Shown here piece by piece: positions 43,068 to 49,617 of a DNA stretch of 64,000 nucleotides. The notes below the pieces were generated by a model that saw nothing but the letters and a program-made list of their open reading frames with translations, ran no database searches and had not been told where the DNA came from. The translations under genes and the position numbers were made by a program. The stretch is from Nocardia gamkensis NBRC 108242 (GTDB lineage: Bacteria; Actinomycetota; Actinomycetes; Mycobacteriales; Mycobacteriaceae): positions 56,279-120,278 of the forward strand of contig NZ_BDBM01000029.1 in the NCBI RefSeq assembly GCF_001612985.1, given 5' to 3'. Every line of letters starts with the position of its first letter. The first letter of the stretch is position 1.

Positions 43068-43470
43068 GGAACATGCTCGGTCTCGCTTCGCTCGAAACCG
43101 GGAGCGGGCCCGGTGTTGTTGCGTCGAGGCGGATCCACACCACCTGGACTTCGCCGGCATCGTCTAGAAGCCGAGGACGGCCGCTTGCCGAATCGAGGCG
43201 AATACCTTCGCCGGTCGACCGTGCACCCGACCTCGACACCTAGTGCTCGAAACCGCCCCGGTCGAACCGTGCGGGTGATCCCAAGCAGCCCGAAACGTGG
43301 CAATTACCTGCGACTACCTGCAATACCTCGCATCGCCCTTGATCGGGACTGTCGCTGCCGAGTCCTCGTATGCATGTGCCAGTCGGTTGCAGCCGGGCAG
43401 GACGGCAGGGTTTGCCGTACTTCGTTCGCGAACGCTGTGCCGACCGGGCTCGAGAGCTGATCGGGCCCTG
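43068..43470. other. Intergenic stretch with three short direct repeats
   Basis: About 400 bases with no credible gene between repeat copy A and the end of the HMG-CoA-lyase-like gene. It holds TACCTGC at 43305 and 43315 and TACCTCG at 43324, spaced about one helical turn apart, and a perfect GTTCGCGAAC palindrome near 43426-43435. No terminator-like hairpin is obvious after the lyase gene. Confidence 0.4.
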
Positions 43471-44397
43471 TCACTCCCGCTCCCCGCCGACCACCCACTC
43501 GAAGGCCGAGGCTTTCGAGCGGGCGCCTTCGAGGGCGCGCGAGCGGTTGGGTTCGCCGAGTTCGGCGAGTAGCTCCTCCGACATGTTCACCAACGCGGCC
43601 AGCGTGGCGGGGGTGAACCAGTCCGGTCTGGTGGCGAAGAGGATGTCCTCGGATGCGGTGTTGCCGCTCGCGCCGGGGGCGAAGGGGCAGCCGCCGAGCC
43701 CACCGAGCGCGCCGTCGACCATGTCCGCGCCGGCCGCGACGGCGGCGAGGGTGTTGGCCACGCCCATTCCCCAGGTGTCGTGACCGTGGAAGACCACGCG
43801 GCGCGGTGGCGTCCGGTCCCGGACCGCGGCGACCAGCGCGGCGACCTCGCCGGGATGGGCTTGACCGAGCGTGTCGGCCAGGACGATATCGTCCGCGCCC
43901 TCGGTGCGCGGGTCGCGGGCGATGGCCAGCACCCGCTCCGGATCGACCGGGCCGTCGAACGGGCACGTGAAGGCCGTCGCCAAGCAGAGCTGGATCGACC
44001 CGCCCGCCTCGCGGGCCAGGCGCACCGCGTCGGGCATGGCGGCGACGCTGTCGGCGGTGTCGCGCCCGATGTTCGCCCGGTTGTGCGCGTCGGAGACCGA
44101 GAAGCAGTATTGGAAATTGCGCACGCCCGCCGCGGCGGCCTTCTCGACATGGCGCGGCGTCGCCACCCACACCCAGCAGCGGCGCAGCTCCTCCGGCGTC
44201 AACGCGGCGACCAGTTCCATCGTGTTCGCCATCGGCGCGACCAGGTCCGGGCGCGCCATCGAGCCGATCTCCAGCGCGGGCACCCCGAGCGCGAGCAGGC
44301 GGCGCACGAGGTCCACCTTGCGCTGCACGGACAGCAGTTTGCCGGTCAGTTGCAGTCCGTCGCGCAAGGTGACGTCGCGCAGCACCGGCGCGGTCAT
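43471..44397 (-). CDS. HMG-CoA lyase-like (DRE-TIM metallolyase) protein
   Basis: A 308-residue TIM-barrel lyase. It opens with VLRDVTLRDGLQLTGKLL, the DRE-TIM motif with the metal-binding aspartate, followed by ALEIGSMARPDLVAPM and the metal histidines in VFHGHDTWGMG. The loop cysteine lies in GGLGGCPFAPGASGN, the HMG-CoA lyase signature. It cleaves a 3-hydroxy-3-methylglutaryl-CoA-like thioester in leucine or another branched-acid catabolic route. The ATG at 44397 follows GGGAG at five bases. It is coupled by ATGA overlap to a 55-codon ORF and through that to a CoA-transferase. Confidence 0.9.
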   Translation of the reverse strand: MTAPVLRDVTLRDGLQLTGKLLSVQRKVDLVRRLLALGVPALEIGSMARPDLVAPMANTMELVAALTPEELRRCWVWVATPRHVEKAAAAGVRNFQYCFSVSDAHNRANIGRDTADSVAAMPDAVRLAREAGGSIQLCLATAFTCPFDGPVDPERVLAIARDPRTEGADDIVLADTLGQAHPGEVAALVAAVRDRTPPRRVVFHGHDTWGMGVANTLAAVAAGADMVDGALGGLGGCPFAPGASGNTASEDILFATRPDWFTPATLAALVNMSEELLAELGEPNRSRALEGARSKASAFEWVVGGERE

Positions 44398-44561
44398 CGC
44401 TGCTCCCGAGCCCGGTGGTGACCGCACATCACGCCGCCCCAGGGCTTCTCGCCCGCCCCGGTCGGATTCGGCTGGACGGCGGGCCTGCTGGTGCCCGGCG
44501 AGAGCAGCTCCCGCGCGCCGCGGCCCTTCGGACGCCTCCGGTCGTGCGACTGCGTGCTCAT
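44394..44561 (-). CDS. 55-residue ORF tiled between CoA-transferase and lyase genes
   Basis: Starts in ATGA overlap with the CoA-transferase stop (44561-44558) and ends in ATGA overlap with the lyase start (44397-44394), exactly spanning the gap. The product begins MSTQSHDRRRPKGRGARELL and its second half contains a Gly/Pro segment and GVMCGHHRAREQR. A basic N terminus with a CxHH-type cluster near the end may bind metal or an acidic partner. I recognise no family. The tiling is the main evidence for translation. Confidence 0.45.
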   Translation of the reverse strand: MSTQSHDRRRPKGRGARELLSPGTSRPAVQPNPTGAGEKPWGGVMCGHHRAREQR

Positions 44562-45778
44562 CGCGCCTCCAACGCGTCGATCTCGGCCTCGCTCAGGCCG
44601 AGCAGACCGGACAGCACCTCCCGGGTGTGCTCACCCAGGTCGGGGCCGACGGTCCGGATGGGCAGGGACTGATCGCCGATCACCGGGACGATGCCGGGAA
44701 AGCCGACGACCTTCGGCTCCGGCGCGCCGACATCCACGGCGAACGGCTGGATCATGTTGCGGGCCCGATACTGCTCGTCGGCCACGATGTCGGCCGCGGT
44801 GTAGATCGGGCCGCACGGGATCGCGGCGGCGTCGAGCAGTTTCAGCGCCTCTGCGCGGGTGTGCCGGACCGTCCACTCGCCGATCGCCGCGTCCAGCCGC
44901 TCGCGGTGGCGCCAACGGCCCGCGTTGTCCTGGAGTTCCGGGTCCGCGGCCAGATCGGGCCTATCGATGACCGCCATGTAGCGCTGGAAGATGGCGTCGC
45001 CGTTGCCGCCGATGATGATGCTGGTGCCGTCCGCGCACGGGTAGGCGTTGCTCGGCGCGATGCCCTCCATCCGCCCGCCGACGCGTTCACGCTGGATGCC
45101 GTAGGCGAGATAGTCCGGCACCAGCGACTCCATCACCGACAGGATCGCCTCGTTGAGCGCCACGTCGATCACCCGCTCCCGCAGCGGGACCGGCGCGTCC
45201 GGCTCGGCGCGGCGCTCGCGCTGGAACAGCGCCATCACGGTGCCGAACGCGGCGTAGATGCCCGCGATCGAGTCGCCGATCGAGACGCCGGTGCGCACGG
45301 GTGGACGATCCGGATCGCCCACCAGTTCACGCAGCCCGCCGACCGCCTCGGCCACCGCCGCGAACCCGGGACGCTCCGACAGCGGCCCGGTCTGCCCGTA
45401 GGCGGAGATCCTGGTGATCACCAGGTCCGGATTCGCCTCGTTCAGCACCTCGGGGCCAAGGCCCCACTTCTCCAGCATGCCGGGCCGGAAGTTCTCCAGC
45501 AGCACGTCGCAACGGCGGACCAGATCGAGCACGATCCCGCGCCCCGCCTCGGTGCGCAGGTCCAGCGTGATCGACTTCTTGTTGCGGTTGATCGTCCGGT
45601 AGAGCATCGAGGTGTCGCCGCCGTAGAGCCGCCAGTTGCGCAGCTCGTCGCCCGCTTTCGGGCGTTCCACCTTGATCACCTCGGCGCCGAAGTCACCGAG
45701 GATGCGCCCGGCGGTCGGCGCGGCTATGTAATTGCCGAGTTCCAGGACGCGCACCCCGTCCAGCGGCCGAATACTCAT
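44558..45778 (-). CDS. CoA-transferase family III (CaiB/BaiF type)
   Basis: A 406-residue class III CoA-transferase that moves CoA between carboxylic acids. Characteristic segments are VLELGNYIAAPTAGRILGDF, AEVIKVERP, NRNKKSITLDL, VLLENFRPGMLEKWGLG with the aspartate region just before, and GEHTREVLSGLLGLSEAE at the end. With the downstream lyase it probably activates and then cleaves a methylglutarate- or citramalate-like acid. The ATG at 45778 has CATACT seven bases upstream, a leaderless arrangement. A longer in-frame start would read into repeat copy B and is rejected. Confidence 0.93.
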   Translation of the reverse strand: MSIRPLDGVRVLELGNYIAAPTAGRILGDFGAEVIKVERPKAGDELRNWRLYGGDTSMLYRTINRNKKSITLDLRTEAGRGIVLDLVRRCDVLLENFRPGMLEKWGLGPEVLNEANPDLVITRISAYGQTGPLSERPGFAAVAEAVGGLRELVGDPDRPPVRTGVSIGDSIAGIYAAFGTVMALFQRERRAEPDAPVPLRERVIDVALNEAILSVMESLVPDYLAYGIQRERVGGRMEGIAPSNAYPCADGTSIIIGGNGDAIFQRYMAVIDRPDLAADPELQDNAGRWRHRERLDAAIGEWTVRHTRAEALKLLDAAAIPCGPIYTAADIVADEQYRARNMIQPFAVDVGAPEPKVVGFPGIVPVIGDQSLPIRTVGPDLGEHTREVLSGLLGLSEAEIDALEAR

Positions 45779-45785
45779 GGCAACC

Positions 45786-45791
45786 AGTATG
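45786..45791 (-). promoter_or_regulatory. -10 element of leaderless CoA-transferase promoter
   Basis: CATACT on the minus strand lies seven bases upstream of the ATG at 45778, between the gene and repeat copy B. Confidence 0.4.
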
Positions 45792-45793
45792 GG

Positions 45794-45958
45794 CTGTGTT
45801 GGTTTTTGCAGCGCCTGCGGTGCTGCGTGTTCACCGCCCCGAGAAATCTCGCACCCGAGCAACCGAGACTCGCGACTACGTCGCATGCGCTTCGGTTACT
45901 CGGCCGCGAGACGGGCCGCGAACGGTGCCCGTAAGACTCGCACCCAGCGGGGCTGGGT
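45794..45958 (+). repeat. Structured palindromic repeat, copy B
   Basis: Begins CTGTGTTGGTTTTTG, then hairpin CAGCGCC-TGC-GGTGCTG (45809-45825). The large hairpin has outer arms at 45829-45840 and 45913-45923, inner arms TCTCGCACCCGAGCAACCGA (45847-45866) and 45892-45911, and an apical GCGAC-TAC-GTCGC (45872-45884). It ends with CGTAAGACTCGCACCC and a seven-base ACCCAGC/GCTGGGT hairpin. About 85 percent similar to copy C by eye. Confidence 0.85.
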
Positions 45959-46092
45959 TGGTCTCGGTCCTCTCTGAATGGTGGGGCAACACCCCTTCGT
46001 GGTGGCTTTATGACCGCCGCGCCAGCCGATCGCGTCCGCGCCTCGCAGTTCGGTCACTTATGGCGTTTCGTGGGCCCGACCACGCGAAGACA

Positions 46093-46135
46093 CCGCATGG
46101 CCCCTCAACAGCCGGAAGATCCGGCAACCATGCGG
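46093..46135 (-). terminator. Nested hairpin downstream of the TauD-type gene
   Basis: CCGCATGG (46093-46100) pairs with CCATGCGG (46128-46135), enclosing a second stem GCCGG/CCGGC (46111-46125). It lies ten bases past the tauD-like stop. The rest of 45959-46092 shows nothing codable. Confidence 0.6.
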
Positions 46136-46144
46136 GGTCCTCGC

Positions 46145-47074
46145 TCAGGATGCGAGCAGTTGCGTGTCCTCGATGATCGAGTAGTGCTCCGCGTTGCCCG
46201 AGATGGTGGTGCTCGTCGAGCCGTCGACGCCTACCGGGACGTCGCCGGCCAGGGTGATGCGGGTCAGCTTGCGCGGCTGGTCGTCGTAGTCGTCGATGGC
46301 GTAGTGCTGGGTGGCGCGGTTGTCCCAGATGGCGACGTCGCCCGGCGCCCAGTTCCAGCGGGCGGTGTTCTCCAGCCGGGTCACCCGGTCCTGGAACAGC
46401 CGGAACAGCGTGTGCGACTCCGTGCTGGACAGCCCGACGAAATGCTTGACGAAGTGGCCGAGCAGCAGCGCCCGCTCCCCGGTCTCGGGGTGCACGCGCA
46501 CCACCGGGTGCTCGGTCTCGTAGTAGGTGGACTCGAACTCCGCCCGGTAGGCGGCCGTGTTGGGACGCGGCGTCTCCTCGACGCGGGCGTAGTCGTAGAC
46601 GTTGGTGTGCACGGCGCGCAGGGATTCGGCGAGCCGCTTGAGCGGCTCCGGCAGCGACTCGTAGGCCGCGACGGTGGATGCCCAGGTGGTGGCGCCGCCG
46701 TAGGAGGGCAGCTGCACCGCGCGCAGGATGGACGCCTTCGGGATGCGGTCGACGAAGGTGACGTCGGTGTGCCAGCTGTTGGCCCGGCCGTGCTCGGAAT
46801 CGATCGCCAGGCTCTTCACGCCGTGCGAGGTGACCGTCGGATGCGGCGTGGTCGGTGAGCCGAGCAGCTCGGCGAACTCGTACTGCGCGTCCTCGGTGAG
46901 GTGATCCTGCCCGCGGAAGAAGATCACCTTGTGCTCCAGCAGCGCGTGCCGGACGACCTCGACGGTGACCGGATCCAGATCGCCGCCGAGCCGGACGTTG
47001 TCGATGCGCGCGCCGATACGGGCGCCGAGCTTGGTCACCACGGCGGTGGATGGGGTGGCGGGTGCGACCGTCAT
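46145..47074 (-). CDS. TauD/TfdA-family Fe(II)/2-oxoglutarate dioxygenase
   Basis: A 309-residue non-heme iron oxygenase related to taurine dioxygenase and alkylsulfatase AtsK (Rv3406). Iron ligands are the HxD in NSWHTDVTFVDR and the distal histidine in ATQHYAIDDY; the 2-oxoglutarate arginine is in RKLTRITLAGD. The family releases sulfite, sulfate or another group from an organic substrate during sulfur scavenging. The ATG at 47074 has AAGG upstream. The gene stands alone between two inverted copies of the palindromic repeat, with no transporter genes adjacent. Confidence 0.92.
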   Translation of the reverse strand: MTVAPATPSTAVVTKLGARIGARIDNVRLGGDLDPVTVEVVRHALLEHKVIFFRGQDHLTEDAQYEFAELLGSPTTPHPTVTSHGVKSLAIDSEHGRANSWHTDVTFVDRIPKASILRAVQLPSYGGATTWASTVAAYESLPEPLKRLAESLRAVHTNVYDYARVEETPRPNTAAYRAEFESTYYETEHPVVRVHPETGERALLLGHFVKHFVGLSSTESHTLFRLFQDRVTRLENTARWNWAPGDVAIWDNRATQHYAIDDYDDQPRKLTRITLAGDVPVGVDGSTSTTISGNAEHYSIIEDTQLLAS

Positions 47075-47270
47075 GAGATCACCTTCGCTGTCGAGATCGG
47101 TTACTGCTCCCTAGAGCACATCACCGAGACAACCTCGCTGACCAGGGTTTTCGTCGCGCTGATCGCAAACAGGGCATCGCGAAACGAAGTCGCCCGACCC
47201 ACAAACGCGGCGCACACCTCACACCGCTCAGCGCACGACCGAGCAAACGAATCCGCAGCGACCGAGCAGA
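47075..47270. other. Spacer upstream of the TauD-type gene
   Basis: Contains the promoter region of the dioxygenase gene, including a CTCCCTAGAG inverted motif near 47107. A minus-strand frame running from the repeat across this spacer has fairly ordinary amino-acid composition but no start signal or recognisable domain. Confidence 0.4.
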
Positions 47271-47433
47271 CCCAGCCTTGAGAGGTGCGAGTCTTACGAG
47301 CGCCGTTCGCGGCCCGTCTCGCGTTCGAGTGACCGAAGCGCATGCGACGTAGTCGCGAGTCTCGGTCGCTCGAACGCGAGACTTCCCGGGGCCGCGAACA
47401 CGCAGCGCCGCAGGCGCTGCAAATCAGACACAG
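47271..47433 (-). repeat. Structured palindromic repeat, copy C (inverted)
   Basis: Minus-strand copy. Small hairpin CAGCGCC-GCA-GGCGCTG (47403-47419); outer arms GGGCCGCGAAC (47389-47399) and GTTCGCGGCCC (47305-47315), perfect over 11 pairs; inner arms at 47362-47381 and 47317-47336, 19 of 20 paired; apical GCGAC-GTA-GTCGC (47344-47356). Outer homology with copy B extends to about 47271. It abuts the end of the endonuclease gene. Confidence 0.85.
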
Positions 47434-47452
47434 CGCTGCAAATCAGACACAG
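47415..47452. repeat. Two tandem 19-base repeats at the repeat/endonuclease junction
   Basis: CGCTGCAAATCAGACACAG occurs at 47415-47433 and again at 47434-47452. The second copy includes the endonuclease stop codon, so the last codons of that gene and the edge of repeat copy C are duplicated. Confidence 0.85.
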
Positions 47453-48213
47453 TGCTCGCGCAGGTACGCCAAGTCCTCCGCGAGGCCGTCCCCCGGGGTT
47501 TCCAGGACCACCGGCGCGCCTGCCGTCCGGCACACCTCGGCGAGCAGTTGCGGGTCGATCGTGCCGTCGGCGAAGTTGGCGTGACGGTCGGCGCCGGAGT
47601 CGAACTCGTCGCGCGAGGAGTTCAGGTGCACCAGGTCGATCCGCCCGGTGATCGCCTTGATCCGGTCGACGACGCCGATCAGTTCCTCACCGCCCGCCCA
47701 GGCGTGGCAGGTGTCCAGGCAGAAGCCCGCGCCGTAGTCGCCGACCGCGTCCCACAACCGGGCGATGGAATCGAAATGCCTGGCCATGGCGTGATTGCCG
47801 CCCGCGGTGTTCTCGATCAGGATCGGCACCGCGAATCCGCCCTTGTCCTGCTGGCGCTCGAACAGTTTGCGCCAGTTGTCGATCCCGGTCTCCAGTTCGG
47901 CGTCGGAACGCACGTGCCCGCCGTGCACCACCAGGCCGAACGCGCCGAGGTCGGCGGCCGCCTCCGCCTGCTGCGCCACCGCGTTGCGGGACGGCATGCG
48001 CAACCGGTTGTTCAGGCTCGCGACGTTGATCTGATAGGAGGAGTGCACCACCACCTCGATCGGGCTGGCGAGAATCTCCTCGGTCCGCGGATGCGGGGTG
48101 GGTTTGTCCCAGCTCTGCGGATCGACCACGAACATCTGGATGACGTCGGCGCCGAGTTCCTCCCCGAAGCCGATCGGGTCGCTGTCGAGCCGGACGTGTG
48201 CTCCAATGCGCAT
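47443..48213 (-). CDS. nfo: Deoxyribonuclease IV / AP endonuclease (Nfo family)
   Basis: A 256-residue TIM-barrel, three-zinc AP endonuclease of base-excision repair, cleaving 5' of abasic sites. Zinc ligands are spread through VVHGGHVRSD, PILIENTAGG, FCLDTCHAWAGG, LVHLNSSRDEFDSGADRHANF-type residues and VLETPG. The ATG at 48213 starts MRIGAHV, the family's usual N terminus; an in-frame ATG at 48225 is possible. It is divergent from the kinase genes. Its final codons lie within a 19-base tandem repeat adjoining repeat copy C, so the native 3' end may have been rearranged without changing the frame. Confidence 0.92.
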   Translation of the reverse strand: MRIGAHVRLDSDPIGFGEELGADVIQMFVVDPQSWDKPTPHPRTEEILASPIEVVVHSSYQINVASLNNRLRMPSRNAVAQQAEAAADLGAFGLVVHGGHVRSDAELETGIDNWRKLFERQQDKGGFAVPILIENTAGGNHAMARHFDSIARLWDAVGDYGAGFCLDTCHAWAGGEELIGVVDRIKAITGRIDLVHLNSSRDEFDSGADRHANFADGTIDPQLLAEVCRTAGAPVVLETPGDGLAEDLAYLREHCV

Positions 48214-48336
48214 GCGGGCCACCATACTGGCAGCTACCGACGACAATCGAAGTTGCGCCGCGACTGTTGCATCCCCATGGCTCGCCGAGATACATGGGTA
48301 GTGTTCGCGCGCTCGACTCGAGAAGGGGGTGTAGCG

Positions 48337-49617
48337 GTGTTGCAGACCGGCGATGTCTTCGCGGGCTACGTCATCAAACGCGTCCTCGGCCGGGGCGGCA
48401 TGGGCACGGTGTACCTGGCCCAGCACCCTCGGCTGCCCCGCCTGACGGCTCTGAAGCTGCTCGAACGGGAGCTCTACGCCGACACCGGCATCCGCCGCCG
48501 CTTCGAGCGCGAGGCCGATCTGGTCGCGGGCCTGGACCACCCGAACATCGTCACGGTGTTCGATCGCGGCGCCGAGCATCAGCAGCTGTGGATCTCCATG
48601 CAGTACGTGCCCGGCGCGGACGCCTCCTGCGCGGACGTCGACGTGCTCGCGCCCGGCCGCGCGGTGCAGATCGTCGCCGACACCGCCGCGGCACTGGATT
48701 TCGCCCATGCCAACCAGGTCCTGCACCGCGATGTGAAACCGGCCAACATCCTGCTGGCGAAAGCGCCGATCGGACAGCCGGAGCGGGTGCTGCTCACCGA
48801 TTTCGGGATCGCGGGCATCCGTGGCGCGGAGTCCACGATCGGCTCGTCGGGCACGATCACCGCGACACTCGCCTTCGGCGCTCCGGAACAGCTGATCGGA
48901 CAGCCGCTGGACGATCGCGCCGATCAGTACTCGCTGGCCTGCACATTGTTCTGGATGCTCACCGGCGCGCCGCCGTATCCCGGCGCCAACCCGGCGGCCG
49001 TGGTGAACAACCATCTGTACGCACCCATCCCGGTACCGAGCCGCGTGCGCCCCGCACTGCCGCCCGCACTGGATCCGGTGCTGGCTCGCGCGATGGCCAA
49101 GCGGCCCGCGGACCGATTCGCCAGTTGCGCCGAGTTCGCCGCCGCGGCGAAACATGCTCTCGGCGGACACCCCACCGGACACTGGACGGCGCCACCGCAC
49201 GTCATCCACGGCGACGGGCGCGCGGCCGAGCCGACGCATCGCGCTGCCGCGCCGCCGCCGCGGCAGCGGCCGAGGCAGCCGGAAACCGCTCGGCCGCTGC
49301 CGAGTTTCCTGCCGCCGCGCCGTCCCGTTCATCCCGGCCTGATCGAGTTGCCGAACTTGCCCATGCGCCCGGGATCCGCGGTGCGACAGCACCGGCAACC
49401 TCCGGACCCCCGGCCACCGCCGGGCGGTCCGGCGCACGCCGATCGCACGGACGTCGCCGTGCTCGACGAGCGATTGGCGGCGCGCGACTACTGCTATGGT
49501 TTCGATGTTTTCCGTGGTCGGGCCCATTCCGGCCACGCATTCTTATGCTGTACGCCTGTTCGCCGGTGGGTCCCGGCGGGCGGCGGGAAGTGGAGCAGTC
49601 ATGCTGGCCAGCGGTGA
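48337..49617 (+). CDS. PknB-like serine/threonine kinase, paralogue 1 (no membrane segment)
   Basis: A 426-residue eukaryotic-type kinase. Domain residues 1-270 carry the glycine loop GRGGMGTVY, the lysine in LTALKLL, the catalytic loop VLHRDVKPANILL, DFG in LTDFGIAG and APE in FGAPEQL, so it should be active. The rest is a proline/arginine-rich tail with no transmembrane helix or sensor domain, unlike the next paralogue. The GTG at 48337 follows GGGGG, with TAGTGT further upstream (48298). Its 3' end overlaps the start of kinase 2 by 17 bases; the last 50 residues look unconserved and may be the remnant of a lost C-terminal half. Confidence 0.88.
   Translation: MLQTGDVFAGYVIKRVLGRGGMGTVYLAQHPRLPRLTALKLLERELYADTGIRRRFEREADLVAGLDHPNIVTVFDRGAEHQQLWISMQYVPGADASCADVDVLAPGRAVQIVADTAAALDFAHANQVLHRDVKPANILLAKAPIGQPERVLLTDFGIAGIRGAESTIGSSGTITATLAFGAPEQLIGQPLDDRADQYSLACTLFWMLTGAPPYPGANPAAVVNNHLYAPIPVPSRVRPALPPALDPVLARAMAKRPADRFASCAEFAAAAKHALGGHPTGHWTAPPHVIHGDGRAAEPTHRAAAPPPRQRPRQPETARPLPSFLPPRRPVHPGLIELPNLPMRPGSAVRQHRQPPDPRPPPGGPAHADRTDVAVLDERLAARDYCYGFDVFRGRAHSGHAFLCCTPVRRWVPAGGGKWSSHAGQR
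49474..49500 (+). promoter_or_regulatory. Candidate internal promoter for kinase 2
   Basis: TTGGCG (49474-49479) and TATGGT (49495-49500) are 15 bases apart inside the 3' part of kinase 1 and could give kinase 2 independent expression. Confidence 0.3.

Noticed and set aside
47101..47343. An 80-codon minus-strand frame from repeat copy C into the tauD upstream region
   Set aside because: It starts inside the repeat, lacks a start signal and conserved motifs, and ends at the tauD promoter region.
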